A stretch of DNA of 64,000 nt. It comes from Rhizobium etli 8C-3 (lineage in GTDB: Bacteria > Pseudomonadota > Alphaproteobacteria > Rhizobiales > Rhizobiaceae). Position numbers and translations under genes: made by a program. Location: positions 620,001 to 684,000 of the forward strand of contig NZ_CP017244.1 of assembly GCF_001908375.1 (NCBI RefSeq), in the 5' to 3' direction. This document shows positions 16,924-29,387 of this stretch, piece by piece; position 1 is the first letter of the stretch, and each line of letters begins with the position of its first letter. A model generated the notes under the pieces. The model did not search any database, was not told where the DNA came from, and saw only the letters and a program-made list of their open reading frames with translations.

Positions 16924-17874
16924 TCAATCGGATTGCTGCAGCATCGGGTAAAGCTTGTCGAAGAGGGGCAGGCATTGGGCTCCCCGCTCCCGCAGGAACA
17001 CCTGAAAGGCACTCATCGCCGGCGAGATCGTTCTGTCCGTTCGCGTTACCGAAAACCATTGCCTGCGGATCGGCATGCCGATGACGTCGAGCGTGACGAG
17101 TTTGCCGAACTCCAGTTCCATGGCGATTGTGTGAGCCGAAATGAAAGCGATTCCGAGACCCGCCATGACGGCCTGCTTGATCGTCTCGTTCGACGACATC
17201 TCGGTTCCCAGTTCATCCAACCTGCCAGGAATTTCGCCGAGGAAGATTTCCAGAGATATGCGCGTGCCCGAACCGGGTTCTCGGACAAGAAAATGTTCCT
17301 TTGCGATTTCCTCTTTGGTGATGTCCCGTTTCCTTGCCAGGGGATGGTCGGGCGGCGCGACCATCACCAGCGGATGGTCACCGAATCCCACCGAGTGCAA
17401 CGGCATGTCCCTGGGCGGACGGCCCATCAGGGCGATGTCGACGTCATGGTTCTTGAGCTTTGTGATGATTTCGGCCCGGTTGCCGATTGCGAGCGAAACG
17501 GCAATGCCGGGATGGCTCTTGCGGAAGGTCGCCATCATGTTTGGCGCGAAGTATTTGGCGGTCGAGACGACACCGAGGGCGAGGGTGCCGGTGCGCACGC
17601 CCTTGATCGCATCGACTTCGTCGTCCAGTTGGCGCAGCCGTTCCTCGATCGACTGGGCGGCATCGATGAAAGCAAGACCCGCCGCCGTTGGTCGAATTCC
17701 GTCATTTGTCCGGTCGAATAGGAGGATGCCCGCATCCTCCTCAATCTGCTTGAGCTGGATGGTAACGGCCGAGGGGGTAAGGCCGAGAGCATTGGCTGCC
17801 CGCACGATCGTTCCGTGCCGTGCTATCTCCTGCGTTGCACGCAGATGTCGAAGCGTGAGGTTCTTCATTGTCAC
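16924..17874 (-). CDS. cbbR: LysR-type regulator of the cbb operon
   Basis: The 316-residue product is a LysR-type regulator. A winged helix-turn-helix lies in the first 60 residues (LRHLRATQEIARHGTIVRAANALGLTPSAVTIQLKQIEEDAG), and a periplasmic-binding-type effector domain follows. Divergent placement before cbbF is the classic cbbR arrangement, and CbbR proteins activate cbb operons in response to metabolites such as PEP, RuBP or NADPH depending on species. The gap to cbbF contains two inverted repeats that are good operator candidates. The start MTMKN at 17874 has an in-frame ATG two codons later (MKN). Confidence 0.93.
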   Translation of the reverse strand: MTMKNLTLRHLRATQEIARHGTIVRAANALGLTPSAVTIQLKQIEEDAGILLFDRTNDGIRPTAAGLAFIDAAQSIEERLRQLDDEVDAIKGVRTGTLALGVVSTAKYFAPNMMATFRKSHPGIAVSLAIGNRAEIITKLKNHDVDIALMGRPPRDMPLHSVGFGDHPLVMVAPPDHPLARKRDITKEEIAKEHFLVREPGSGTRISLEIFLGEIPGRLDELGTEMSSNETIKQAVMAGLGIAFISAHTIAMELEFGKLVTLDVIGMPIRRQWFSVTRTDRTISPAMSAFQVFLRERGAQCLPLFDKLYPMLQQSD

Positions 17875-17984
17875 AACTTAATTTTTTAAGCTAACTAGTA
17901 AATACAATAAATTTTACTTAACGCGTAATTCCTGTTTCGATGTTTGCCATGCCCGGCAGTGAGGAGCGGGCGGGGAGGAAGGCC
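17875..17984. promoter_or_regulatory. cbbR-cbbF divergent control region with candidate CbbR sites
   Basis: This AT-rich gap stands out from its GC-rich surroundings. It contains CTTAA-TTTT-TTAAG (17877-17890, perfect arms) and TTAC-N7-GTAA (17914-17928, perfect arms). LysR-type regulators bind such interrupted dyads of the T-N11-A kind, so these are the likely CbbR sites. The first dyad lies within a few bases of the cbbR start, which suggests autorepression. A GGGGAGGAAGG ribosome site before the cbbF ATG at 17985 ends the region. Confidence 0.65.
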
Positions 17985-19034
17985 ATGACTTCGTCGACGC
18001 TAGACAGTTTTTTGAGTTCCCATACCAGCAGCGGGGGGCGCCATTGCGAAGCTGCCGTCGTCACCATCCGGCAGCTGGCTGCCGCTGCGGTCACGCTCTA
18101 CAGCACGATCAATCAGGGTGCGCCCGGCAGGGCCTTTTCCAGAGAGCGCGGTCATGTTGGTCCAGGCGGCGACATAACAAAGGATCTCGACGTTCTGGCT
18201 GATGCCCTGTTCATCGACGCCATGCGGGAGGCGCCTGTCAGCCTCTACGCCTCCGAGGAGCTCGATGAGGCAGCTCTTCTCGATCCGAAAGCGCCGCTTG
18301 CAGTCGCCATCGATCCGCTGGACGGCTCCTCGAACATCGACATAAACGTCTCCATCGGGACGATCTTCTCCATCCTCCCAACAGCTGGTGATCCGGTCGG
18401 CGAGCCTAACGCCTCCTTCTTCCAAAAGGGAGACGCCCAGCTCGCCGCCGGCTTTTTCATCTACGGACCACAGCTTGCGCTGGTTCTCAGCCTTGGCAGC
18501 GGCACCCATGTCTTCGTCTTTTCCTCCGGTGGCGGCGTATTCGTGCAGGTCCACGAAAGCGTCATCATTCCACCGCGGACACAGGAATTCGCGATCAATG
18601 CCTCCAACTATCGTCATTGGGACGAAGCCGTAAGGCTCTATGTCGACGATTGCCTGAAGGGGACGGAAGGGCCGCGTGAGAAGGAATTCAATATGCGGTG
18701 GATCGCGGCCGTTGCTGCCGATGCTTATCGCATCCTCATGCGCGGCGGCATTTATCTCTATCCCGGCGATACGCGAAGGGGCTATGGCGAGGGTCGCCTG
18801 CGGCTGGTCTACGAGGCCAATCCGATCGCCTTCCTCATTGAGCAGGCCGGCGGAGCCGCCACCGACACGATCAGCCGTATTCTGGACCTGATGCCCACGT
18901 CACTGCACCAGCGCGTTCCGTTGGTCTTCGGCTCGCAGCGGGAGGTCTTGCGCATCTCGCGTTACCACACCGAGCCGAGCAATATTGCCGAGCGGGCGCC
19001 GCTCTTCAGCAATCGCGGTCTCTTCAGGGCCTGA
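17985..19034 (+). CDS. cbbF: Class I fructose-1,6-bisphosphatase
   Basis: The 349-residue product is a class I fructose/sedoheptulose bisphosphatase, with the metal site AIDPLDGSSNIDINVSIGTIF and the substrate region ASNYRHWDEAVRLYVDDC. It removes the 1-phosphate in the regenerative part of the Calvin cycle. It is the first gene of cbbFPTALSXE, as in other rhizobial cbb operons. I chose ATG 17985 because a strong GGGGAGGAAGG site precedes it. The open frame continues 15 codons upstream to 17940 but without a ribosome site and into the operator region. Confidence 0.95.
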   Translation: MTSSTLDSFLSSHTSSGGRHCEAAVVTIRQLAAAAVTLYSTINQGAPGRAFSRERGHVGPGGDITKDLDVLADALFIDAMREAPVSLYASEELDEAALLDPKAPLAVAIDPLDGSSNIDINVSIGTIFSILPTAGDPVGEPNASFFQKGDAQLAAGFFIYGPQLALVLSLGSGTHVFVFSSGGGVFVQVHESVIIPPRTQEFAINASNYRHWDEAVRLYVDDCLKGTEGPREKEFNMRWIAAVAADAYRILMRGGIYLYPGDTRRGYGEGRLRLVYEANPIAFLIEQAGGAATDTISRILDLMPTSLHQRVPLVFGSQREVLRISRYHTEPSNIAERAPLFSNRGLFRA

Positions 19035-19048
19035 TCGGAGAACAAGAC

Positions 19049-19921
19049 ATGTCCGCAAGGCATCCCATCATTTCGATTACCGGATCGTCGGGCGCCGGAA
19101 CCACCTCGGTCAAGCGGATTTTCGAGCAGATCTTCCGGCGCGAGAATATCGAAGCGGCCTTCATCGAGGGAGACGCATTTCACCGCTATGACCGGCAGGC
19201 CATGAAGGAAAAGGTGGCCCAGGAGGAACGAAACGGCAATCCAAATTTCACCCATTTCAACGCAGACGCTAACGAACTGGAGACGCTCGAGGCCGTTTTC
19301 GAAGAATATGGTCGCAGCGGCACGGGCCACACACGGACCTATATCCACGATGAACAGGAGGCCGCACGTTTTGACGTCCCCCCGGGCAGCTTCACGCCAT
19401 GGCGCGATTTTCCCAAAAGCGACCTGCTCTTTTATGAAGGGCTGCATGGATGCGCGGTGACGGACAAGGTCAATCTCGCCCGTCACGCCGACCTGAAGAT
19501 CGGCGTCGTGCCTGTCATCAATCTCGAATGGATCCAGAAGATCCACCGTGATCGCGAAGCGCGCGGCTATTCCACGGAAGCGGTCATGGACGTCATCTTG
19601 CGGCGCATGCCCGACTATGTACGTTACATCACGCCGCAGTTCACGCTGACCGATATCAATTTCCAGCGGGTGCCGATCGTCGACACATCCAACCCGTTCA
19701 TCGCCCGCTGGATTCCGACGCCTGACGAATCGATGCTCGTCATCCGCTTCGCCAGACCGCGCGGCATCGATTTCCCCTATCTGCTGTCGATGATCCACGA
19801 CTCGTTCATGTCGCGCGCCAATTCCATCGTGGTGCCGGGAAACAAGCTCGATCTCGCCATGCAGCTGATCCTGACACCCCTGATCATGCAACTGATCGAA
19901 CGCAAAAACCGCGCCTCATGA
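19049..19921 (+). CDS. cbbP: Phosphoribulokinase
   Basis: The 290-residue product is a proteobacterial-type phosphoribulokinase making ribulose-1,5-bisphosphate from ribulose-5-phosphate and ATP. The P-loop is GSSGAGTTS at residues 12-20. [21 protein letters not shown] (Walker B-like) and [16 protein letters not shown] follow. The length is usual for the octameric bacterial enzyme, about 290 residues. It starts 14 bases after cbbF and its stop overlaps the first possible start of cbbT. Confidence 0.96.
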   Translation: MSARHPIISITGSSGAGTTSVKRIFEQIFRRENIEAAFIEGDAFHRYDRQAMKEKVAQEERNGNPNFTHFNADANELETLEAVFEEYGRSGTGHTRTYIHDEQEAARFDVPPGSFTPWRDFPKSDLLFYEGLHGCAVTDKVNLARHADLKIGVVPVINLEWIQKIHRDREARGYSTEAVMDVILRRMPDYVRYITPQFTLTDINFQRVPIVDTSNPFIARWIPTPDESMLVIRFARPRGIDFPYLLSMIHDSFMSRANSIVVPGNKLDLAMQLILTPLIMQLIERKNRAS

Positions 19922-21945
19922 GGATGAAAGCCATGAACACGCAACTCCAGACGCAGGACATTATCGAGTCTGCTATCATAACGGAACAAGACATGGCCGA
20001 TGCAATCAGAGCGCTTGCCATGGATGGTGTTCAAAAAGCCAACTCCGGCCATCCTGGCATGCCGATGGGCATGGCCGACGTCGCAACCGTGCTGTTCAGC
20101 CGCTTCATCAAGATCGATCCTTCGCACCCCGATTGGCCCGATCGCGATCGCTTCGTTCTTTCGGCCGGCCATGGTTCGATGCTGCAATATGCGCTTCACT
20201 ACCTGATCGGCTATGAGGACATGACGGTTGAGGAGCTGCAGCGCTTCCGCCAGCTTGGCGCCAGGACTGCCGGGCATCCCGAGTACGGTCACGCCCTCGG
20301 CATCGAGACGACCACTGGTCCATTGGGCCAGGGTATCGCAACGGCGGTCGGAATGGCGCTTGCAGAGCGCGTTTCCAATGCGCGCTATGGCGACGGGGTC
20401 GTTGATCACTATACCTATGTCATTGCCGGTGACGGATGCCTGCAGGAGGGCATCAGCCATGAAGCGATTGACCTTGCCGGCCATTTGAAGCTGTCGCGGC
20501 TGATCGTGTTCTGGGACAACAATTCCATCTCGATCGACGGTCCCACCAGCCTCTCGACCTCGATGAACCAGCTTGCACGCTTCCAGGCGGCGGGCTTCGA
20601 CGTGCAGGAGATCGATGGGCACGATTTCGATGCGATCGGCCGGGCGATTGCGCGGGCAAGGGCTTCGAACAAGCCGTCGCTCATTTCCTGCCGTACAATC
20701 ATCGGCAAGGGCGCCCCAAATCTTCAGGGGTCGGAGAAGACGCATGGCGCGCCACTTGGCGAAGCCGAAGTTGCCGCGGCACGACACGCCTTGAAATGGA
20801 GATCGGCGCCGTTCGAGGTTCCTGAGGCTATCTTGGAGCGCTGGCGCGATGCGGCTGCACGCGGGGCAGCCGAGCGGGTCAAATGGCTTAATCGCGTTGC
20901 CTCCGCTCCCGAAGGCGCCGCCTTCCTGAGAACCGTCGATCGTCAGATCGACACGTCACTGTTCGATGAACTTGCCGAGTTTCGTAAAACGCACCAGGCC
21001 AAGGCGACCAAGGTCGCCACGCGCAAGGCCTCCGAGATGGTTCTTGGCATCATCAACGCCGCGACGGATCTGACGATCGGCGGCTCGGCGGACCTGACCC
21101 ATTCCAACCTGACGCTTACCGCGGGAATGGAGCCGATCAAGCCGGGAAGTTACGCCGGCCGCTATATTCATTATGGCATCCGCGAACACGCAATGTCGGC
21201 TGCGATGAACGGCCTTGCCCTGCATGGCGGGTTCATTCCCTATGGCGGCACATTTCTCGTCTTCTCCGACTACGCGCGCGGCGCCATCCGCCTTTCGGCG
21301 CTCATGGGCCAGCAGGTCATCTACGTCATGACGCATGACTCGATCGGCCTTGGAGAAGACGGGCCGACCCATCAACCGATCGAGCACTTGGCAATGCTGC
21401 GGGCGACACCCAACTTGAACGTCTATCGTCCGTGCGACATCATCGAGACGGCCGAATGTTGGGAACAGGCCCTCAAGGACTGCAATCGTCCGAGCGTGAT
21501 TGTGCTGTCGCGGCAGAACCTGCCAATGTGTCGTTCGGCCAATAGCGAAGAAAACCGTTCTGCGCGTGGAGCCTACATCCTGCGCGCGACCTCGCAACCA
21601 TCCCCCGTCACGCTCCTCGCGACCGGTTCCGAGGTCGAAATTGCCTGCGTTGCTGCCGACATGCTTTCAGCCGAACACGGCATCGGGGCGAAGGTGGTGT
21701 CCATGCCGTGCTGGGAGCTATTCGAACGGCAGCCGTCAGAATACCGACAGGCAGTGCTCGGAACGGCTCCGCGGATCGGCATCGAAGCGGCGGCCCGTCT
21801 CGGTTGGGATCGATATCTCGGAAACGGTGGCATTTTCATCGGCATGGAGGGCTTTGGTGCCAGCGCTCCTGCCGCCGCACTCTATGAGCATTTCGCCATC
21901 ACCCCCAAAGCCGTCGTGGAGGCGGCGCTGAGACTTGCGGCCTGA
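19918..21945 (+). CDS. cbbT: Transketolase
   Basis: The product of up to 675 residues is a transketolase. [16 protein letters not shown] lies near the N terminus. The thiamine-diphosphate motif begins [19 protein letters not shown] and ends [25 protein letters not shown] holds the catalytic Glu region, and [15 protein letters not shown] follows. It moves two-carbon units in the Calvin-cycle regeneration steps. Three in-frame ATGs are possible (19918, 19924, 19933). The first overlaps the cbbP stop, while the last has GAGG nine bases upstream and may be the true start. Confidence 0.95.
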   Translation: MRMKAMNTQLQTQDIIESAIITEQDMADAIRALAMDGVQKANSGHPGMPMGMADVATVLFSRFIKIDPSHPDWPDRDRFVLSAGHGSMLQYALHYLIGYEDMTVEELQRFRQLGARTAGHPEYGHALGIETTTGPLGQGIATAVGMALAERVSNARYGDGVVDHYTYVIAGDGCLQEGISHEAIDLAGHLKLSRLIVFWDNNSISIDGPTSLSTSMNQLARFQAAGFDVQEIDGHDFDAIGRAIARARASNKPSLISCRTIIGKGAPNLQGSEKTHGAPLGEAEVAAARHALKWRSAPFEVPEAILERWRDAAARGAAERVKWLNRVASAPEGAAFLRTVDRQIDTSLFDELAEFRKTHQAKATKVATRKASEMVLGIINAATDLTIGGSADLTHSNLTLTAGMEPIKPGSYAGRYIHYGIREHAMSAAMNGLALHGGFIPYGGTFLVFSDYARGAIRLSALMGQQVIYVMTHDSIGLGEDGPTHQPIEHLAMLRATPNLNVYRPCDIIETAECWEQALKDCNRPSVIVLSRQNLPMCRSANSEENRSARGAYILRATSQPSPVTLLATGSEVEIACVAADMLSAEHGIGAKVVSMPCWELFERQPSEYRQAVLGTAPRIGIEAAARLGWDRYLGNGGIFIGMEGFGASAPAAALYEHFAITPKAVVEAALRLAA

Positions 21946-21992
21946 GGTCTGATCAGGCCGGCCGGACAGTTCAACGTGAAAGGAGCAGGCTG

Positions 21993-24568
<2,576 letters not shown>

Positions 24569-24578
24569 GAGAGCTAAC

Positions 24579-24998
24579 ATGCATATCACCCAGGGAGCAT
24601 TCTCGTTCCTGCCGCCGCTGACGGACGAGCAGATCGCCCGGCAGGCGCAATACTGCATCGATAACGGCTGGGCGACGAGCCTCGAATTCACCGATGATCC
24701 CCATCCCCGCAATACCTATTGGGACATGTGGGGCCATCCGATGTTCGACAACGCTGACGCAGCCGCGCTGATAATGGAGCTTCACGAGTGCCGGAAGGTC
24801 TATGGCGACCGCTACATCCGCCTCGTCGCCTTCGACAGCAGCCACGGATGGGAGTCCGTTCGCCTCTCCTTCATCGTCAATCGTCCGGCGCAAGAGCCGG
24901 GGTTCCGGCTTGAGCGGCAGGAGGCGGCCGGCAGACGGCTCCATTACACCACGCGTTCCTATGCGGCAAACCGGCCGGCGGGAGAACGTTATGGCTGA
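24579..24998 (+). CDS. cbbS: RuBisCO small subunit (red-type)
   Basis: The 139-residue small subunit starts [19 protein letters not shown] and contains NPRNTYW-like [17 protein letters not shown]. Its C-terminal extension ([32 protein letters not shown]) forms the beta-hairpin that lines the central channel in red-type RuBisCO and replaces the long beta-A/B loop of green-type enzymes. It begins ten bases after cbbL and its end overlaps cbbX by eight bases. Confidence 0.96.
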   Translation: MHITQGAFSFLPPLTDEQIARQAQYCIDNGWATSLEFTDDPHPRNTYWDMWGHPMFDNADAAALIMELHECRKVYGDRYIRLVAFDSSHGWESVRLSFIVNRPAQEPGFRLERQEAAGRRLHYTTRSYAANRPAGERYG

Positions 24999-25929
24999 TG
25001 CGGTCCACCTGAGGCCCGAGATCGATGACGCGGAGCCCTCAGTCATCGATCTGCGGGCGGAATATGTCGATTCCGGTGTCAAGGAGCTCGTCGACGAGCT
25101 GGATAGTTCTCTCATCGGCCTTGCACCAGTCAAGCAGCGGATCAAGGAGACCGCGGCCCTGCTTTTGGTCGAGCGTGCGCGCAGGCGCCTCGGTCTCGCT
25201 CATGAAACGCCGACGCTACATATGAGCTTCAGCGGCAATCCCGGGACGGGAAAAACCACAGTTGCTTTGCGCATGGCCAACCTGCTCCATCGCCTTGGCT
25301 ACATAAGAAAGGGGCATCTGGTGTCGGTGACGCGCGACGACCTGGTGGGCCAATATATTGGCCACACGGCACCGAAGACGAAGGAAATCCTGAAAAAGGC
25401 GATGGGGGGTGTCCTCTTCATCGACGAGGCCTATTACCTCTACAGGAAGGAAAACGAGCGCGACTACGGCCAGGAAGCGATCGAGATCCTCCTGCAGGTC
25501 ATGGAGCACCAACGTGATGACTTCGTCGTCATACTGGCCGGTTATGCCGATCGGATGGAGCGCTTCTTCGAAAGCAATCCAGGCTTTCGTTCGCGTATTG
25601 CCCATCATATAGATTTTCCCGATTACACCGATGACGAATTGCTGCAGATCGCCGAGGCGACACTTTCCAAGCAGAACTACCGTTTCGACGCCAAGGCCAG
25701 GGCGGCCATGGAAGAGTATATCGCCCTTCGGCGCCGCCAACCGCATTTTGCCAATGCGCGCTCCATCCGCAACGCCCTCGATCGGGCGCGCCTGCGGCAG
25801 GCAAACCGGCTCTTCGAGACTTCGGTCGGTCCGATTGATGCCAAGGTGCTGTCCACCATCATTGCCAAGGACATCCGGGCCAGTCGCGTTTTCAAAACCG
25901 CTGCAAGAAAAGAAGAGGCCACGCCATGA
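24991..25929 (+). CDS. cbbX: Red-type RuBisCO activase, AAA+ ATPase
   Basis: The 312-residue AAA+ protein has Walker [11 protein letters not shown] (81-90), Walker [12 protein letters not shown] (141-151) and a sensor/arginine region ending SNPGFRSRI. CbbX pulls on the C terminus of the large subunit to release inhibitory sugar phosphates from red-type RuBisCO. It is activated by RuBP in Rhodobacter. ATG 24991 lies within the last codons of cbbS. Upstream in-frame sequence is out of the family and belongs to the cbbS shadow. Confidence 0.95.
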   Translation: MADAVHLRPEIDDAEPSVIDLRAEYVDSGVKELVDELDSSLIGLAPVKQRIKETAALLLVERARRRLGLAHETPTLHMSFSGNPGTGKTTVALRMANLLHRLGYIRKGHLVSVTRDDLVGQYIGHTAPKTKEILKKAMGGVLFIDEAYYLYRKENERDYGQEAIEILLQVMEHQRDDFVVILAGYADRMERFFESNPGFRSRIAHHIDFPDYTDDELLQIAEATLSKQNYRFDAKARAAMEEYIALRRRQPHFANARSIRNALDRARLRQANRLFETSVGPIDAKVLSTIIAKDIRASRVFKTAARKEEATP

Positions 25930-26615
25930 GCCGCAAAACGATCATTGCTCCCTCCATCCTTTCGGCAGATTTTTCCCGGTTGGGCAATGAAGTCGAGGAG
26001 GTCGTGAAGGCGGGCGCAGACTGGATCCATCTCGATGTCATGGATGGTCATTTCGTGCCCAACATCACCTTCGGGCCGCCGGTCGTCAAATCGATCCGCA
26101 ATCGGACGGACGCGGTTTTCGACTGTCATCTCATGATCGCGCCGGTCGATCCCTATATCGCCGCCTTCGCCGATGCCGGCTGCGATTACATTACGGTCCA
26201 TGCGGAGGCCGGTCCCCATCTTGATCGAACGCTTCAGGCGATCCGAAATCTCGGCAAGAAGGCAGGCGTCGCGCTCAATCCGTCGACGCCCGAAAGCGTA
26301 ATCGAATACGTGCTCGACAGGCTGGACCTCGTTCTGCTGATGACCGTCAATCCAGGCTTTGGCGGTCAGGCCTTCATTCCGGCGGTTGCCGAAAAGGTGC
26401 GCCGCGTGGCCGCCTTGATCGGGCATCGCCCGATCCATATCGAAGTCGATGGCGGCATTACGGCCGAAACCGCGCCGCTGATCGCAGCTGCCGGTGCGGA
26501 CGTGCTGGTTTCGGGATCGGCCATTTTCGCTGGCAATGACGCGTCGGCCTATGCGGGCAATATCGAAGTGATCCGCCGACAGGCAGACAAGGCGCTGGCG
26601 CAGCAGGCAGCGTAA
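25926..26615 (+). CDS. cbbE: Ribulose-phosphate 3-epimerase
   Basis: The 229-residue TIM-barrel protein has the full epimerase pattern: [53 protein letters not shown], and [14 protein letters not shown] with the catalytic Asp. It interconverts xylulose-5-phosphate and ribulose-5-phosphate, feeding phosphoribulokinase. It is the final gene of the cbb operon, coupled to cbbX by an ATGA overlap and followed by a strong hairpin 20 bases after the stop. Confidence 0.96.
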   Translation: MSRKTIIAPSILSADFSRLGNEVEEVVKAGADWIHLDVMDGHFVPNITFGPPVVKSIRNRTDAVFDCHLMIAPVDPYIAAFADAGCDYITVHAEAGPHLDRTLQAIRNLGKKAGVALNPSTPESVIEYVLDRLDLVLLMTVNPGFGGQAFIPAVAEKVRRVAALIGHRPIHIEVDGGITAETAPLIAAAGADVLVSGSAIFAGNDASAYAGNIEVIRRQADKALAQQAA

Positions 26616-26634
26616 ATCGTGCACGGCAAGGAGA

Positions 26635-26670
26635 GGATGTGACCGCCGGCGACAGCCGGCGGTCACATCC
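26635..26670. terminator. Bidirectional terminator between cbbE and the cytochrome c gene
   Basis: GGATGTGACCGCCGGC (26635-26650) and its perfect complement at 26655-26670 form a 16-bp stem with the four-base loop GACA. A TTTATTGTTTC stretch follows on the plus strand. It lies between two convergent genes, ending one base before the stop codon of the cytochrome gene, so it should stop transcripts from both sides. Confidence 0.85.
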
Positions 26671-26671
26671 T

Positions 26672-27064
26672 TTATTGTTTCTTCTGGAATTGCCCGAGAT
26701 AGGCGAGGAGATTGGCAATGTCGCCATCGTCCTTCAGGCCTGCAAAAGCCATCTTGGTGCCCTTCACCTTTGCCTTCGGATTGTGGAGGTAGTCGCGCAA
26801 CGATGCCTCGTCCCACTTGAGGCCGGCCTTGCCCGCATCGATCATTGCCTTGGAATAGGAAAACCCGGGATGCGAGCCGGCAACCCTGCCGATCACTCCG
26901 TTCAAAGAAGGGCCGACCTTGTTCTGGTCAGTGTCGGCACTGTGACAGATCTTGCACTTGTTGAACACCGTTGCGCCTGCGTTGGAATCTCCCTCCTGAG
27001 CATTGGCCCCGCAGGCAGCAAAGATCGCAACTGATACACCGATCAGAAGGATATGGTATTTCAT
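26672..27064 (-). CDS. Exported class I cytochrome c (c2/c550-like)
   Basis: The 130-residue product has an N-terminal export signal, the haem-binding CKICH motif (Cys37, Cys40, His41), and a likely axial Met105 in GTKMAFAGL. The body (GPSLNGVIGRVAGSHPGFSYSKAM) is that of small soluble cytochrome c2/c550. Cleavage after ANA (residue 22) would give a soluble periplasmic protein. An alternative lipobox-like FAAC at Cys18 leaves a membrane-anchored form possible. Such cytochromes take electrons from XoxG to a terminal oxidase, which fits the xox genes 3 kb away, though this link is inferred. Confidence 0.9.
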   Translation of the reverse strand: MKYHILLIGVSVAIFAACGANAQEGDSNAGATVFNKCKICHSADTDQNKVGPSLNGVIGRVAGSHPGFSYSKAMIDAGKAGLKWDEASLRDYLHNPKAKVKGTKMAFAGLKDDGDIANLLAYLGQFQKKQ

Positions 27065-27402
27065 GCTATTTCCTCATTCGCCAAGGGTGCCCTTTGACGA
27101 AGGCAGGCGCTGCTGTTCCTCCACCGGCGCCAGCCATTTTGGATCGCATGGCCTTGCGTACAGTGACGGTAGACCTGCGATCCGGCAAAAACTTACCTGC
27201 CAGAGAACGTAAGTCAACCCTTCGACAGGCCACTGAACCCTCATCGACCGCACAGGACGAAGGTCGCGATTGACGCGCCGGGGTGAAGCTCTTAGCTTCT
27301 TCTTACCTGTTCCAGCACTGCGCAGCGGCTGGTTGGCGGTCGCGGCCACGGCGCCCGAGAAAATATCGGCGCGGCGCGGCCACGTTGGGCGAAGGGTGCG
27401 AC
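27065..27402. other. Intergenic, no supported gene
   Basis: This 338-base stretch upstream of the cytochrome c start holds only short open frames with no recognisable product or ribosome site. It probably contains the cytochrome promoter on the minus strand, but I cannot point to clear -35/-10 boxes. Confidence 0.4.
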
Positions 27403-27612
27403 ATGTTATTTATCGAACTCGTCTTGACAATCTGTATTGAGGACAGGCCCTCGAGCTGCCGGGATGAACATCTTCATCTCGAAAACAGGGGAAGCCTGAT
27501 GGCCTGTATGGTCCAAGCGCCTCCTCAGATTGCCAGGTGGTCTGAGGAGCATCCGAACTTGCGCGTCGTAAGATGGCGGTGCGAATACCCACCGAAGGAC
27601 ACAGAAATCTAA
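27403..27612 (+). CDS. Small conserved rhizobial-type protein (69 aa)
   Basis: From ATG 27403, with AGGG seven bases upstream, the frame encodes 69 residues: a hydrophobic start MLFIELVLTICI, a Cys-containing middle (PSSCRDEHLHLENRGSLMACM), and a tail QIARWSEEHPNLRVVRWRCEYP. Short proteins with the pattern VLT.C-x-C-ACM-WxExHPxxxVxRWxC are, to my memory, common in Rhizobiaceae as hypothetical proteins. The three internal Cys plus the final Cys suggest disulphides and an extracytoplasmic place. No function is known. The longer upstream frame has no support. Confidence 0.6.
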   Translation: MLFIELVLTICIEDRPSSCRDEHLHLENRGSLMACMVQAPPQIARWSEEHPNLRVVRWRCEYPPKDTEI

Positions 27613-28289
27613 GATGAAAATCCGACGACCGCGTCGCCCGGAGAAGGGCTCCTTTCAGGCCTGCACGGTGCAATGGATAAATTGCAGCGGCCGCGAGGAG
27701 AAGGGTTGCGCATCGGAGGTCTTTCAGCTCCAGCGTCCTGAGCAGCTTGCAATAGGCGAGCCCAGCCTCACATAATCCTCGCATCACAGACCCGCGGTTA
27801 GTTCGACGCCTCGGCTGTCTGAAAGCGAGCGAACTGAGACTTCCTCACCCGTCGCTTTCGACGCCTGTGTTGACGGTGGGGCACGTTTCGCCAGCGTAAG
27901 CGAGGATAAGATCGTCCTTGTCTGGCCGCCCGCTTCATGTCCCGCTTGGCACCCGCGCTTTCACCGAATTCAGTTGTATTGAGAATGGGAAGAGCGCATG
28001 GTCTGTTATCAGCGGTCTTCATCTAGGAGGCTGCTGATCGATGGCCGCCACACGCCACCTCAAGGGAGGACAGGATTGTCTTCCGTGTTCGATCTTTCAT
28101 ACTTGCCTTCGTCCGAGCTCAACCATGCTTCGGGCGCAACTCCAATAAGCTGGCCGGCCGTCTAGCTCCCACGCGGGACCTCCAATTACTTGTCGCGGGA
28201 TCGTTCAACGAGGACTTCGAAATCGTCGTATCGGGATGTTGTGGTTCTGTCCTCACACATCGTTCCAACTTCAAAAAAGGATCGCACCA
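27613..28289. other. Intergenic, no supported gene
   Basis: The open frames here, including minus-strand ones of 125 and 74 codons, are rich in Arg and Cys, lack ribosome sites and match nothing I recognise. The region looks like non-coding or decayed sequence between the cbb and xox blocks. Confidence 0.4.
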
Positions 28290-28433
28290 ATGGCCAAAGG
28301 ACAAATAAGAGGTAACCGCGAAGCGCGGAAGCCGAAACAGGAAAAGTCTCCGATGAAGGTGGAGAGTACGTTCGCCAATCAGATCAAGGCCGCAACGAAA
28401 AGCAACGCACAGGGCGGCAAACATAAGAGCTGA
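28290..28433 (+). CDS. Small basic protein MAKGQ family (47 aa)
   Basis: ATG 28290 follows AAAAAAGG by nine bases and opens a 47-residue basic protein starting MAKGQIRGNREARKPKQEK and ending in a Lys-rich tail. Short proteins starting MAKGQ.RSNREA.KPK are widespread hypothetical proteins in Alphaproteobacteria. The high charge suggests binding to nucleic acid or a ribosome-related role, but none is established. The gene stands alone in a gene-poor stretch. Confidence 0.65.
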   Translation: MAKGQIRGNREARKPKQEKSPMKVESTFANQIKAATKSNAQGGKHKS

Positions 28434-28685
28434 ACGCGATTGGAGAATGAGCCAGGTATTGGCGCCATTCTTTTCCCTAGCGATTCATTCGAGGCGATGT
28501 TCCATAAAAGTCGGGAGGTGTAACAACGGTGCCGCTTCGCGCGCTCTATCGGGTTGATTACCCGTCGGTTCTCATCAGATCCGCGGTCGTGATAAGCTGG
28601 CGCGATACGTGGTAAAGCCAATCAGTAAACACCAGCCCCAGCAAGGGCGCGCGATGTCTTCCACTCCATCGCCGACCATATGTCG

Positions 28686-28934
28686 TCAGTGCGACGAGCG
28701 TCGTGGCGCTGCGTTCAAGGCATCGAGCAGGGCGGACATGCCTTCGTTTGCCGCCAGTGCCAGCATATGATTATCGGCAAGATCCAAGACGGCGACAATT
28801 GCCTCACGTTCGTTCCAGCCGACGGCAACGGCCGCCGCTATCAGGTCGAGGAAGGCGAATTGCAAGGCCTCCTGGCAGTGTACGTGCCTTTCGAGATTGT
28901 CATCAGTGGCGAACGGCCGTGAAATATCGCGCAT
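28686..28934 (-). CDS. Possible small helical protein (82 aa)
   Basis: The minus-strand frame encodes 82 residues with a clear amphipathic pattern: EALQFAFLDLIAAAVAVGWNEREAIVAVLDLADNHMLALAANE. The AGW-xxxEA-xAxxxLADN layout resembles short hypothetical proteins of rhizobia. There is no good ribosome site before the ATG, and the plus strand carries an overlapping 80-codon frame, so coding strand and start are uncertain. I favour the minus strand because the composition is protein-like. Confidence 0.45.
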   Translation of the reverse strand: MRDISRPFATDDNLERHVHCQEALQFAFLDLIAAAVAVGWNEREAIVAVLDLADNHMLALAANEGMSALLDALNAAPRRSSH

Positions 28935-29387
28935 AGACCGATAGTGTCCGATTCCCTTTGGCGAGACTACGGCATTTCAACGATTGCTGATAAAGTCCAC
29001 AGGATTGCAGAAGCGGCACCACTTTGTTCTTCCGAGATGGAGCTACCGACTTGCCGGCATCGTTCGCGCAGAAGATGCCAGAGCTGGAACCTTTTGCAAG
29101 CGCAGCGGGTTGGCTTTGACGGATTGACGCCCCTGGCGTTTTTCATCGGGGGCAGTGTTCGCCAACTCAAGGTCGTTTTGTCATATTGGCCAGCTAGCTT
29201 CCGGCGGTTTTGGAGCGGCAGCGCCTTTGGGTTTTCATCTTTTTAACGCCGCCGATAGAACAATGAAACCAGCAGCTATCGTGGTCCAGAGGTTTGTCAG
29301 AAGTGCCACGACACCTGCGTGTGCGGCGAAAACCTGCGGGGTCGGACCGTGAAAATTCCCGGCTCGGTCCGTAAACCAAAAGCCGGT
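28935..29387. other. Intergenic, no supported gene
   Basis: No open frame here has a ribosome site together with a protein-like composition. The stretch lies downstream of the secreted Cys protein gene and may include its terminator, though no strong hairpin with a T-run was seen. Confidence 0.4.

Noticed and set aside
27410..27787. 125-codon minus-strand frame in the gene-poor stretch
   Set aside because: Overlaps the more protein-like 69-aa plus-strand gene; Arg/Cys-rich, no ribosome site.
27798..28022. 74-codon minus-strand frame rich in Arg
   Set aside because: No ribosome site and a composition typical of non-coding GC-rich DNA.
28680..28922. 80-codon plus-strand frame overlapping the 28686-28934 minus gene
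   Set aside because: Less protein-like than the minus-strand helical product, although the strand choice remains uncertain.
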